From positions 23,394,867 through 23,458,866 of the forward strand of contig NC_092525.1 of NCBI RefSeq assembly GCF_037038585.1: 64,000 bases of DNA, written 5' to 3'. The notes beneath the pieces were generated by a model. The model did no database searches. It had not been told where the DNA came from and saw only the letters and a list, made by a program, of their open reading frames with translations. This stretch comes from Patagioenas fasciata. Taxonomy: Eukaryota > Chordata > Aves > Columbiformes > Columbidae. Below, in pieces: positions 8,691-21,500 of this stretch (the first letter of the stretch is position 1; the number at the start of each line of letters is the position of its first letter). The translations under genes and the position numbers were made by a program.

Positions 8691-11600
8691 TCCTTTTTTT
8701 CTTGAGGAAAATAAGGGACTCTTCTCTGCAGGTCATGTTTCTGGATTGCAATAATCTGAGCTGAGATCCTCCTCCCAGGCAGCAGCACACTTTCCTGCGA
8801 CGTCTGGCCTGAGGGACCTGGGCAGCACTGAGCCGGCAGGCACCTTGCAGGCACTTTGCAGGCACACACACAGCTCCTATGGTCAGCTGAACCTGTTCCA
8901 GCAGGGCCCGTGCATTTGGGGTGTGCAGCTACCCAAATCAGGGCTCCACATGATATAGAAACACTTGTGCTGCTGTGTGGCCAAGCACAGCAAGCTGCTT
9001 GACAGAGATACGGACTCTTTTGTGGTTGATGTGTATCAGATGCTGCTTCCTATTTACCTTTCTGGGTGGCAGAAAGGGCATGGCAGCATGCTTGTGTCTT
9101 GAAAACCTTGTGCAGGCTCCGTATGTACAGCAAGCAAGGTGATAGAAGGGACTGCATTACAGAAAGGATACTATGGACAGGGTCATTGCTTCTTGTACAG
9201 CAAAAGCACAGTGGAAGCAGAGAGACACCCAGTGAGCTCTGAGAGGCAGAGAAAGAGCAGAGACTGAGGCAGAATGAGCCATGAGTGGTGCTGCTGTGTG
9301 GTGTGTGCTGCTTCTCACAGATCCCTGGAGATGGGAGGTGATGTGCTGGGAACAGCTCTGCCAGTGCCTGCTGCAGCTCTGCTTTCCCTGGGCAGAGGGG
9401 GAGAAACATACCCAGACAGGTATGGCCAGCATCCATCACATCAATACCGCATATTGCATTCTTATGTCCTTACCTCCTTACCAGTCTGTGGCCACTCGTG
9501 ATGGGGAGGATGATGACTGGTGCATAGCAGAGGCCTGGAGGGCACCTGTCACGCAAAAGCAGAAGGAGCAGTTGCTGATCTCCAGCTGATCCCCAGTATC
9601 TACTGAGGCATCAGCGTCAGAGACAAGAAACAGAGCCACAGCATGGACTAGCGTTTGGCAGACTCGGTCAGATACACATCTTGGCTCAGAAACCTCACAG
9701 CTCAGTTGTTGCAGTTAGCTGGAACTGTCACTGTTGAGATGTGTGATACATAACTGTTTCTGTAGCCCACCCAGGGAGAAGAAAAAGCGAGCATGAGTAA
9801 GAATGGAAGAACTGATATGTGTGAAGTCACTCAAATCCTGTGAGTTCAGATGGCAACCTTCTATTTGATCTGACAAGTTTCATTGTTGCTTTGGTTGCTT
9901 TTTGGGGGTTTGATTATTTATTTATTTTTCCCATTAATTTACCAGAAGCCAGCCTTGTGCTTTCTAAGTTTCTGTTAGACTGTCTTGTGTGGTTATTTCT
10001 TCCAGCACAAAGAGCTGTAACAACTGTTAAATTTTTACCAGGTTGGAAAGGAGCATTGTCTAGCCGTTAGAGAAAGGAGAACAAGGGAAGGGAGGTAAAC
10101 TTGAATAGTAATCTGACGTGTGGGCATATTGCATCATGGCTACAGAAGCATAATTTTAGGCATGACTAAGTGACTGAGGTTTAATGCAAAAGAGAGGATG
10201 AGGTGAGTAAAGAAAGAGGATGAATTCTGATGTAAGCTGAGGCAAATTGCATGTGAATTTCTTGTTGATTTTAATTCAAAGAAAATGAAGAGAGAGAGAA
10301 GAAAAGCTTGACAACTTGGTGCTGATTCATCTCTCACGCTAACATGGAGATTCAAACGTTCCATTCCCTGCACATGACCAAAGCCCTGACAGAGGAGACG
10401 TGGGACTGCAGGCTGTGGTGCAGGAGGCTGCTGGTGGTGCCTGCAACGATGTCTTCAATGGTGTCTTCTGCCAGACAGAGGCATGCAGAGAGGTGCTGAG
10501 TTCCCTGGTCCCTGCCTGTGGTAGGGTGGGTATGACTGGCAATGCCGCTTTAGGATCCAGTAGGCACTGGTTTGGCTGGTTACCCCTGCCAACACACTGC
10601 CAGTCATGCAAATGGGCACAAAGGCTTTCTGTTGTGAGGACTTGAGGATCTTGGAAAATAAGCTGCTCTTTGCTTTGGGTGGCAAAGAGACAAAACGCTA
10701 CAGGTGGAACAACAAACCCCAACGTGCTTTCCTTTGCCTCACTTGCCTCACTGTTCCTCAGCACGCTCTGTATGACTCAGCTCTCTCTACAGAGAATCAA
10801 TTTCTCTTCCTCACTTACGAACCATCACAGAGATTTTACATCTCTCTCTCTTTTTTTTTCCTTTCCTGATTCCACAACCAGTTTCCTCAGCAGTTTCAAC
10901 AGCAGTTGAAAAAGCCTCCTTGCCCAGTTTCCTTTTGTCATTGGGGTTCTGGTTCCCCTTTGTCAGGTCATTCTTGGGGAGTGCAAGCCTGCTGGTCAGC
11001 TAATTCCCTGGGACGTTCAGCTTGGAAACCCATGCTGGCCAAGGGAGCCTTCTGTGCCATCTGAGTGACTATCAAAACTGAACTGTGTGCTCTCCTGAGC
11101 CCTGTGCTAGGGACAGGCATTTCTCCTGGTGTTACTAGTAAGGCAAAAAGGCTGAGGCAGAAGATTTCAGAAAAAGACATCAGAAAGGGAGATTTATCTC
11201 TCCTGATTGAAACAGTCTACAAGCTAGCTGTTCATGCTGGAGGTGTGGTGAACAGGAAATTCCCTAAGCAGTGTGCAATCTGTTTATAGCTGGTGCAATT
11301 CTCAGCTATCACAGGGTCAACTAAAAACCTGGTGCAAGCTGCCCAGTCTCAGCACAGGCTCTCAAAGACATGCTGACCAATTGTCTTGCTACCATTCTCT
11401 TTGTCTGTGTTCCCTCTTAAGTTTTCTCCATCAAAAACAGGTATCTAAGAATTGGCTTTCATTAAAGTCTTGAAAGAGCACTTCAAACTGTGGAAGATCA
11501 GAGATGCTCTAGCAACAAAAAAGGATGTTATTTGCTCTGATTCCCTGCCTGGTTTCAACAGGGCAGGACCAGGATAAATTCAGTACATTCAGCAGACGAA

Positions 11601-11938
11601 TCCCATTGCTCTACTTGGTCTGAGCAAATGTGGGTTGACTAGCCAGTTTCAAATAAGCCACAGAAGTGTGCTGCTGCAGCCTTTGCAATGTTCCTTGCTG
11701 TTGTGCTCTGAAATGGGTACTGTGCGTCCTTGCCATGGAGCAGTCCTGCCATGCTGTGTGCACTGCTTTCCTGGTGAAACCTAATTTAAGGCTTGGAAGT
11801 GGCAGGAGGTTATTGTGGCTTAGCCAGCTACTGTCTGTTAGCAGAGCTGTGGTCGTAGTAAATGTGATATTATTGTCACAGCCTTTGAAGTTTGGGGGTG
11901 AAGGGGCGTTTCTGCCTCGACACTTGCAGCTGCACTTG

Positions 11939-12010
11939 CTTGTTTATCTGATCTCCAGGACTCGAGTGAGGATCTTGTTTATCTGATCTCCCCAGGACTC
12001 GAGTGAGGAT
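11939..12010. repeat. Tandem duplication, two units of 35 and 37 bases
   Basis: Both units share CTTGTTTATCTGATCTCC and AGGACTCGAGTGAGGAT; the second has two extra C. They are otherwise identical, so the duplication is recent. It lies 135 bases from a second, unrelated duplication. Confidence 0.9.
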
Positions 12011-12144
12011 CTTTGTGAGGGCTTCTTTGCCAGCCTGGTGCATGGCTTTGCAGCAAGGGCAGGGAATGACCGTTTGGAAGGTTTGCTCAGAACTCCTTAC
12101 TTGCATCCTGTGGAGACTCTGCTTGCTGGGCTGGAGGGTGTGAC

Positions 12145-12206
12145 TCCGGGGAGAAAAGGATGGCAATTTCGTGACTCAGGCGAGAAGAGGATGGCAATTT
12201 CTTGAT
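12145..12206. repeat. Tandem duplication, two units of 31 bases
   Basis: The shared core is GGATGGCAATTTC preceded by GAGAAAA / GAGAAGA. The units are diverged at several positions, including CpG sites, so this duplication looks older than the one at 11939. Confidence 0.8.
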
Positions 12207-12651
12207 CCGGCTTGAACCACACTTAGGTACTGCCTCCCTGCCCTTGAAGTGTTTATTTTGTCACCATGTGTATTTTATTCTGCACAGAGGGGAGTTCAGT
12301 GGCAAGGCATGGTGTGATGCGTCGTTCAGTTTATGCATCCATGTAATCACTGTATCTAGTGCCCTCCCAGTCACAGAATAAAGATGTTTCAGATCTGGCT
12401 GGATCAACTACGCAGTACTAAAGGAGAAGTACTAGTGTTGTGCATCGGGCTTTTGTCTTCATGGAGACAGATTACACAAGTAAACAAAAATCCAGCCCTG
12501 TTGTTTGGAGGAAGCTGGAATATACACTGAGGGGATGAAATAAGAGAACATTGGGACACACCAGCAGGCTTCAAGGCTGTCATGCTCAAGACTGGCGTTT
12601 GGGGATGAATGCAGACCACACCAAAAGCCATACAACCACTGAATTATTTGG

Positions 12652-12702
12652 ACAAAACAAAACAAACTAACCACACAACAGAAACAAAACAAACAAACAA
12701 AA
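12652..12702. repeat. A-rich (ACAAA)n simple repeat
   Basis: Imperfect ACAAA/ACAAAC units with no recognisable retroposon body attached. Confidence 0.75.
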
Positions 12703-13830
12703 GCTAAAATTGGCACTTGGTAGCAGTGCTTTCATTTCTCTGCATTTCAGCTCATTGCCTGTAAATCATGCTTGGCACCTGACTTTTTAGGACACTATGA
12801 AGAAAAGCTTGCTGATTTCTCCGCAGTGCTCACATTGGGGTTATGACTAGCACCAAAAGTGTGTAAGGAAATGGTGACAGTGGTGAACCTCCCCTTTGCA
12901 GCAACCCAGAGCTAGGTCCCATCAGCATACTGAGTCTCTGGAGAGAGAGAATAAGGTTATATGAACAAGGGATACAGCTTGGAGAAAATAAACTAATGTT
13001 TACTGCCTTTAATCACTGACTTTCCAGGAATGTCACTCAGACAGCAGGTGTTGCTTCTTTGTACAGCCTTCTTGGTTAGGCTGACCTTTTGCTTGTGATC
13101 AAATTGCTCTTCATTTTTTTGCGACTGTTTTCTAGTGTTTTCTTTTTAAGTTGGGTACCACTGCTGAACACTTTGCTTTTGCTCTTAGGGTGTGAAAACC
13201 TCTTGCAGAACCAATTACTTGCCTGTTAACAGCACGCTTCACATAATTGGTTTGGAAAGTCAGTCTTTCATTAACTGCTTTTGCTTTTCTCATTCTTTAC
13301 TTCTGATTTCCTCTGTGAGAAGAAAGAAAAGATGCTGCCCCCCACAGCCCTATTTTTTATAAGTGCTATTTCCTGTGGCCTTGAAGAGCTTGTTGAACAC
13401 AGAAATGAGAACCTGAGTACCTTGGTGTTCTCTTGCTGAGTGTAAAAGGGAGCAGGTACGTGGTGCAGCCCCGTGCTGGCTTCCAGGAGTCCCCAGCCTT
13501 GCAGAGAGCTGCCGGGGCAGCATGTCTGTTGGGAATCCCTCCTTCCCCACACCGCTGCATCGGGCCCTGCTCTCCAAAGGTCCTGTCAGCATGGCAAATG
13601 TGTCTCCACTGGAGATGCAGATGGAAACACCGCTCTTTTTTTGCCCTCTCAGCGTCTCCATGTGCTGAACGAGGCCAGAAGATGGCTTCCCTGGGTGGGG
13701 GAGCAGGGCTGAGCCACATTCAAAGCACTCAGGCTCTCACCTGGAATATGCAATAGAAGTGACACATTTTAAACTTGCTGGATGAATACTCCACACACTC
13801 CTGAATGCTTCAAATTTAAATAATAGTACT

Positions 13831-14484
13831 TGTGGTGGGTTGACTCAGGCCAGCAGCCCAATGGCTGCTCTCTTGCTCCCCCTCCTCAACAGAATGGGAA
13901 GGAAAATAAGATGTAAAGGCTCATGGTTGAGATAAAGACAGGGATATCAGTTACTGATGAAACAGGTGAAACAGACTTGCTTTGGGGAAATTATTGTTAA
14001 GTGAAAGGGATTTGGATAGTGAAAACTATCCAAAACTAGGACAAAACAACACTTGCCCTCCCTCTCCTTATTTCCTGGGCTCAACCTCAGGCCCTCATTC
14101 CCAGCTTCTCTACCTGTTCCCGCAGAGCGGTACAGGCGGATTGAGGAGAGGGGGGCTGTAGTCAGTCCACCACCGGGCCTCTCCGCCGCTCCTCCTCCTC
14201 ACACTTCTCCCCTTCCGGGCGGCAGAGAGCAGCTGCGGGCGATCCCTGGAGCATGTCTCCCCTCCCTCCTCTGGCCTCACTGTCACACAGCAGTTTCTTG
14301 CACTTTTCCTCCATACTTCTCAATACCAGGCAGCATTTTTCCCTTTTTAAAACCTATTTTCACCAAGGTGCCACCAGTTTTGCCAGATGTGCGGCCAGAA
14401 ACAGCGGGTACCAGTTGTGTCTGGTGCGGGGTGGCCTCGAGGTCTCCCCACAGACACCTGCTGCCTGACACCCCGCTGGGGGTT
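13831..14484. mobile_element. Degraded solo LTR, avian ERVL-like
   Basis: It begins TGTGGTGGGTTGACTCAG, which I recognise as the start of a very common bird ERVL-type LTR. Further matching stretches include GGCTCATGGTTGAGATAAAGAC, TTCCTGGGCTCAACCTCA, the AGCGG...GGCGG part and the GC-rich CTCCGCCGCTCCTCCTCC block. The pentamer GTACT occurs just before it (13826-13830) and at 14485-14489, a plausible target duplication, although the right end lacks a clean CA. There is no internal coding sequence. The family call comes from memory of the consensus and is not a search result. Confidence 0.6.
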
Positions 14485-17400
14485 GTACTGAAAGGCTTGG
14501 GAAGGTGTTAACAAGACAAAAAGGTGCTAATGGGCAGCCGTGTGATGTCCTTGAGCTCTAGAACCTCCTCTGGAACTGTGAGGGTGACAGAACAATGCCC
14601 TGTATCAGCTGAGGAGGGGGGAGGCAGCACACAGAAGGATCTGGAAATGGCTGCGGAGGGAAAGGGACAGGGTTGTGCAGGTACAACAACATACTTGTGT
14701 CTGGGAAATGAGAAATAACCAGCTGCAGTCTGCAGGGGAACATAGTACTTATTAATTAATAATTACTTTCTATCTTTGTCTATAGACATATTCTCTCCCC
14801 TCCTCCCCCCCTTAAATGGAGCAAACCCAGACATAATATAAATTGCAGTTCCCCACAGACCAGTTAAATCTGACAGCAATTTAGGCAGGACACTTGAAGT
14901 GTTTTCAGTATGCATTTGGAAGTAAACAGAATAATATCATAATGATAACATAATACTTTTATTTCTAATGGCAGCCAGTTCACTAATATTAAGCTTAAAC
15001 CAGAAGGTGTGGAGGACTTCTGTGGAGAACTTCTGCTAGTTTTGTGTTTCTGACTGAACTGCTGGGGTCAGGCTGAACCGAGTCTTTGTGTGCATGTTGA
15101 GGATAGGTTAGTCGTCTGAGGTCTGTTAAAAATGAAATTGCGGGTGTTAATGCACAGCTAGCGGCTGGAAAGAAAAGCCTGAATAGAAACTCTTTTTAGT
15201 AAGAGAGAACTCAGTGCAAGGAGAGAAAACAAGAGAAGTAAAAAAGGTTTCCCCACAGTGCTTCCCCACGGCCACTAAGTTCTCGCAGCTGGGACCTTTC
15301 CTCTGGCCACCAGTGCACCCTTGCTGCCCCAGTGAGGTCTCTATCACCCTAAGGCTTGTCCCTGTGTCATAGGCTGACACCCAGGTCCCCCTGGGCCTTC
15401 TTTCCCTGCCCTCCTCACAAAAATCTTGGGGCCCTTTCCCTAGGCAGGCTCAGTACCTCCCTGAGGATGGTACAAGTTCCCACCTGACCTTCTCCTAAAA
15501 GCACATAAGAAGTGGTGAACACAGTAAGTCCATGACATGAAGCTTTATGGGGAATTTAAAGAGTGGATCTATAGAAATCTAGTCTAATAGTGGAGAGCAG
15601 CCAGGAAGGAGTAGGTGAGGTCCATCCCCCACACGGATGCAGGGGCTTCAGACCTGCTGCCTCCCTGACAAGTGAGCAAATAACTCTGTGGTGTCTTACC
15701 GTCTTGCCCCAGAATGGTGTCGAGCCCCCTCAGCACAGAGCCATGGTGCCTGTATGCTGCACGCCCCACATGCCAGAGGCTACAGCAGCTGTGTGAGGTG
15801 TGCAGTGGGATGCTGCCTTATGGGAGCCCCCCTACAAAGTGCCCCTTTTTCTGGCTTGATGTCCTGGGAATGCTGTGTCATGCGTCCTGAGACTAAGCTC
15901 TTTCACATCAGGGACATGCAGGAGTTTGAGACTGTGGCTATAAAAGCATGAGAGAGCAGTTCACTTGTGCTTCATTTACTGCTGGGCCTTCTTCTTCACA
16001 GTTTCTCCTCTGAAATTAACAAACGTTGGTTTCAGGAGTAGTTACTCCTTTTTCACCCAGAGCAACAAATATTTGATCCCAAGGCAGTGTTTTCCCACAC
16101 AGCTTTTACTGGCAGCTGAAATCTGTAGCTGTGGTTTGCATTCTGTCTTGTATTGTTCTTTGCTCTTTATTTGTGGTTGCATTTTTCTGATGCCTTTCCA
16201 GGTGATGTATGATTCTTATTGTTACCTGGTTTGATGATTTATCTGTTTGTTGTCAGCATTTAGTGCACTTTGATGTATGGTGGCATTGTGAAGTGGGGGT
16301 GTGTGTTCACAACCAGTGTTTCCAAGGTCCTCTCAGCAATCTGTGATGACTCATGTTTTTCATGTTGTCCTTTCTTTGTTTTTCCTTTACTGTTGTTAAT
16401 GCATGCATGAACTCAAGTCTAGGATGTACTCTATTTTAAACTTGCCTCCAAGGGAGTTACTCATTTTATATTAAGGCATTGGAAAAAGTAGCTGGTATTG
16501 CTAAGGATGAGGGGAGTATGAACTTGACTAGAGATATAGTGCCTGTGGTAGGCAAAAAATAGCTAAAATTATGAACACTGGCAGGTGGCAGCCAATTGTG
16601 CATGTATGCATGTGGGTGAGTGTCCAAAACAGAACTATTTTCCATCTACCACTGTGCCTGAAGCCGATACATCTCTTAAGGCAGTTTCCCTCCATGCAGC
16701 TTGTATGGCACATGGCTCTGTGCCCAGACAGAGGAGGGTACGTGACTGATGGTGGAGGGGGAGAAAATGATGGTGTGAAGAGCTAATGTTTTCTCCAAAA
16801 GCCTGGGGCAATAGCTGGTGAAGCTGCAGAGTGCAGAACAGGCTGCAAGCAGCAGTGCGGAACAGCTGCTTGTGTCTGGGAGAGTCTCCTGCTAGTCCAC
16901 TCCAGGCGCCCTTGCACTGGGACAGGAAGCATGTGGAAAGTTACAAATGCCCCAAAAGCAGCACCGCTGATGAAGACAATAGGAGGCAGAGTAGCTAATG
17001 TTGTTTGGGTTGTTTGTCTCACCCAGAGGTGGCTACATTCCAGTGTTGGAGGGAGGGAAGAGGTGGTCTGTAAAAGTACTTCATATACTTTTGCAAGCAA
17101 GATAATAGCATCTTTCTCTTTCGGCACAGAACTCTGCTTCGCCGGCATGAGGTGGGACCTGGAAGCTGAGGAACATGAGCACTGCATTGGCTGTGTTTGC
17201 AAGATTTCAGGACCTGGAGGAGAAGTGACTTGGGTGAGCAGCCAGGAGATGTTTGGGAGGGAGGGCAGCACACATGGGTGCCATGGCAAGTGCTGGGGAG
17301 TGGGAAATGCCTTGAACTCATTGCCTGGAGGTGGGAACTGGCTAAGAGCAGGTATGGGGGCGGACAGCACAGAAGGGAGGAACTGCATTGGGGCCCCTCA

Positions 17401-18540
17401 GACTCTGCTTGGTGGAGCAAGAGAGCTCATCCTTTCACTTCATAACGGAATCAGATATACAGATATAATCTCCTTTGTCTCAGAGCCTGGTATCCTGGGG
17501 ATACTGGTCTGAATTGACTCTCAGTGTGCAGTTTGTGAGTGAGAGCATGGTTACAGGGACATTTTCAGCTGAAGGGGAGAAGAGAAGAGGAAAGATGTGG
17601 TCACACTAACCCTGCAGTAAAGGAGGAAGCCGAAACAGGGGGCTGGGGCCAGGGTCTTGTGGGCAGGATCAGCATTTGGATGGACATTGGCAGAGGTCTC
17701 CATGCTGAAAGAAGCCACAGGTCTTCCAGCCACATGAAAAAACATATTTGGTGGCACAAGGAAAGCTCAATAAGAGGTCCCAGCTGTAGGCAAGGCAGCT
17801 CCAGGCTCCAGCCCCGTGCACCACTAATACTCAGTTAAGCCGCTGTCCCTGTGTCCTCTCCGTGTTCCTTGGGTCTGTTATATGATGCTGCCAGGAGGAC
17901 GTGGTCTGTGACATTCACAGCCTCAGCTGCCAGGGCAATGTGGCCTTGTGAGAGAGTGGTGTGATACTTCCAAAACAACCAGACTCACAGGTGATTCATA
18001 AGTATTTGCATTCTGAAAATGACTTCTCTGCTGGGATGGGTGAATCACATCTGGTGGTGGTGAGGGCTTGGGGGGAGATAAGGCCCTTCCTTCCACAAAG
18101 GGTGGCAGAGTCTTCCCCAGCCTGAGTGCTTTGGCACCGTGGCCTGTGCTGAGCTGAGGACCTTTGGGAAACTCCTTACTCACCACTGATGAGCAAGGTG
18201 CGCACCCAGTCCCACAGCAGTGCCCATTCCAGTTGACCAGGTGGGTGCTCGGGGTGGTTCCTACCTAGCACCCATGGCCTGGGCTCCCCCCATGCTGCTG
18301 CAGGCTGGCATATTGCCTGCTCTGGAGATGTCCTGTGTCTCCTTCAGGGCCATGGTGGCTGTCTGCGCTGCCCTCCCTGCTGGGTGGGAGAGGATGCTTA
18401 AACTTTTCCGTGATGCTCGGTGTTAGCAGGGGCAGGAAGTGCTCATGATCTAAGCTGTGAGGAGACCTTCTTCCCCGATATTGCTGGTTTTAGCCTTGAG
18501 GAGGTTGTGGGTCCCTGGGGGACTGAGCAGGGATAGCACT

Positions 18541-18569
18541 TGTGTGTGTGTGTGTGTCTGTCTGTCTGG
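18541..18569. repeat. (TG)n/(TCTG)n microsatellite
   Basis: A TG run is followed by TCTG units. Confidence 0.85.
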
Positions 18570-21500
18570 CAGGCTTGCCATAGGTTTATCCCAGAAATGA
18601 GGTTTGCCCTGTGACTGGGAGACAGAGGTGATGGCTTGTGGCTACAGCTTGAGCATGTGTTCTCTACAAAACTTGCAGCCTCCTTTGGAGAGCCCTGGGC
18701 TCAGGGCACCCTCTAGAAAGAGTGTCTGGTTCCATGTGGGCCAGGAACTTGGGGATTGGGAACTACAGGGTGGACTGATATATGCCAGCACCCTGCCCTA
18801 CTGGTTAGCCCTGCCTGCTGCAGGGGCTGGGACAGGGGCTCTCCAGAGAGCTCTTCCCACCTTCTCATCCTATGGCTTGACGCCAGGTCCTGGCTCAGCC
18901 CCAAGCTAGAATTGTCCTTCCTCTGTTCAGTGTGTCTGCACTCAGAGTGGTAATGTCATGCAGGAAAATTGTCCTTCTGCAGCCAGAGAGGAGGACAGGA
19001 TGTGCAGGAGGGGCTGAACACCTCCTCCCCATTCCAGACACCTTTAGGGTGACAGGCTTGTTCCACCCGTAGGTGCTCATAGCAGGCTGTCCCGTGTGAC
19101 ACCTCTCTGCCACCAGGAAGGAAACATAACAGTAGCGGTCATGATAAACAGCTCAGGACTTATTAGAACAGCAGATACAAACAGAAAATGTTTGCTCTTT
19201 TTTTTTGTATAACCAGAGCTACAGGAAATCAGGTTACCTTGGGCAGGAAGCGGAGGTTACTCGGGACAGGGACAGGACAGCCAGCGGGGATTTGCACGCT
19301 TCTGACAGTAGTCTTGATCCACTGCTGCTCCAAATAACTGTCACCATCTTAATTTCCTGATGGGGTCTCAGGATCCTTGGAGGGGCTTTGGTGAGGGGGA
19401 GCAGGGATGTCACACCTGTAGCCTGAGAGACAGTCTGCTTTGCTGTGCACCCTGCATCTCCCAGCCATGGCTGGATGAGCACTCTCAGGAAACGCTCTGC
19501 AGGGAAGGAGCTCAAGTCAGGACAGCTTATGAACTGCTGTGATGAAAGAGATGGAGGCCTTGAAGATTAGAGCAGGGAGGTTTAAAAAGTGTAATTTAAA
19601 TGAACACCCTGCTTTACACATGCAAATTTGCAGACTTGTTAATATGTGACTTCTGGATGCAGATACCAAATGTGACCATATCAAAGTGGGTTTTGGCAAA
19701 AACAGACCTGGATTGCATTGAGAATGTTAAATGGGAAGCTTAGTTCAGACTAATCTTAAAAGTAAAATCATCAGGACACTCAAAAGTAGATTAAGATCAA
19801 AATAAGCATCTGAGTCCAAAGAAGTTAGGATAGCTATTGCCAGTATTGCATTATTGAGACTGTTTGCGAGCTAGACACAATGATGTCAGTTCCAGCTGCG
19901 GCCCTGCAGAGCTTTAGACATACAGGGTGTTATTAAACATCTTTAGGACTGGAGCTTTCCCAGTTCTTCTGAAGATTTGCCACATAGGTCTCTTGGGACC
20001 AGTGTGGTCTGACTGTATTATGAAGCGTATCAAATTGAAAGTTTTAGGTTGGCTCATCAGCAAAGTTCTCAGTATTGATGTGAAAGCAAAGGGTCTGAGT
20101 GCACAGAAGAGGCATCCTACAATACCTCTTCGCTGGATATAGTTTGCAGCTTTTCGTTGCTCTTCCTTTGCCATTGCTAACCTGTGTAACTGAAATGTCC
20201 TTACCAAGAGATGGGTCACTGCTGTCTTCATTGCTAATAATACAAAAAAATGTCCTGAACTAAGCCAAGCATTTGTAACAAAACTATCATAGGCTTGGAG
20301 AAGACTATTATTTGGGTAAGCAGGACTTGCTCTGAGAAGTGGAAAGAAGTGAGAGGAGAATAACCCTGTCAATAATAAGAAGTTGTTTGTTGATTTCTCA
20401 CTTGGCGTAGGGACTCATGTCTAAACATCTGAACAAGCTGTGTGAAAAGATGCGTGCTAACTTTGAATCCTTGGAAGAGAGGGAAATTCCAGAGACTGGG
20501 TACATACCAGTGACATGTGACAGTAGGCGTAACAATGGCCAAAGAACTAATGACATCACATTTGAGAGAATACTGGGAAACTTAGCAGAGTCAACAGACG
20601 AGCTGAAGCTCTCTCCATAGTTTGAAAGGCTCACACGTGTTGTCTGGAACTGCTTTATTGTCTGCAGACTCAGTCTGCTGGTGCTTTTAATTTGAACGTT
20701 GGTTTGCAGTCCTTAAATGTTCTGGGTTATTTCTAAAGGGACAACGAAAATACATCTAAAAGCAGTTTACTTTCCTTAGAGGGCCTTCTGATCACTGATG
20801 TGACTGACCAAATTTGCCTTCTGACAATGCAGACACAGTAAGTCAGAGCAGAACACAGAACTAGAGGGGTCCTGGGAGGTGAGCTACACCTGGGTGTGCA
20901 ACTGCCACTGAATCATTTGTCAGTGAAAACCCTAGCTCAAGGGTTGCAACCCTCTGGTACGAAACAAAACTGCTTTCTGGGATGGAGTGGCCCTGTAGAC
21001 CCTTTAAGATTGTCCTGGGCAAGCGACTCCCTCTGCTTTACCTGTGGTACATAGCAGAAAAGTCTTTGAGCTGGGACAGACAGAGGAGCAGAGACCAAAA
21101 GCAGTGATGGGTGCCTTTCATTCCTCCTACCTCTTAGTCAATTTCTGCAGTATCTACCTTGTAACGAGATTGCTACTTACATCTTAGTGTTTAAGGAATT
21201 GCTGAGAAGAATTACACTTCTGGCTTATAATTACCATTCTTGAGGATAAATACAGAAAGCTTTTTCCTTCGCTGGAAGAAGTCCTGAGATCCACTGGTGA
21301 AAAAATAGCTTAATCTGGGTGAAAAATAAAACACCTGTTTCTCACAGGGAGGGGTGATGAACCTGAGGAATTTTGATTTGAGTCACCCTCACACCTGTGT
21401 GGCAAACAAGGTTCAGCTAAAGCTTAATTGGCCTAATTGGCAAATTACTTAAAGCAGGTAAAGGTGGGTGGGGCCTAGTTTAGTTGTGCTGTGCTGGCTG

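Larger units (their letters stand above)
7472..13830. other. Intergenic region, no gene supported
   Basis: All open frames are short (under about 145 codons), overlap on both strands and show no domain I recognise. The stretch holds an AT-rich island (8281-8560), a TA/CA microsatellite (8621-8690), two neighbouring tandem duplications (11939-12010 and 12145-12206) and an A-rich simple repeat (12652-12702). Confidence 0.6.

Noticed and set aside
14053-14511. 152-codon proline/serine-rich open frame in a GC-rich patch
   Set aside because: It lies within the LTR-like sequence 13831-14484; its composition explains the open frame.
16783-17512. Two long overlapping open frames on opposite strands (201 and 193 codons)
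   Set aside because: Sense and antisense frames open over the same GC-richer DNA point to base composition and not coding. Neither product has recognisable domains.
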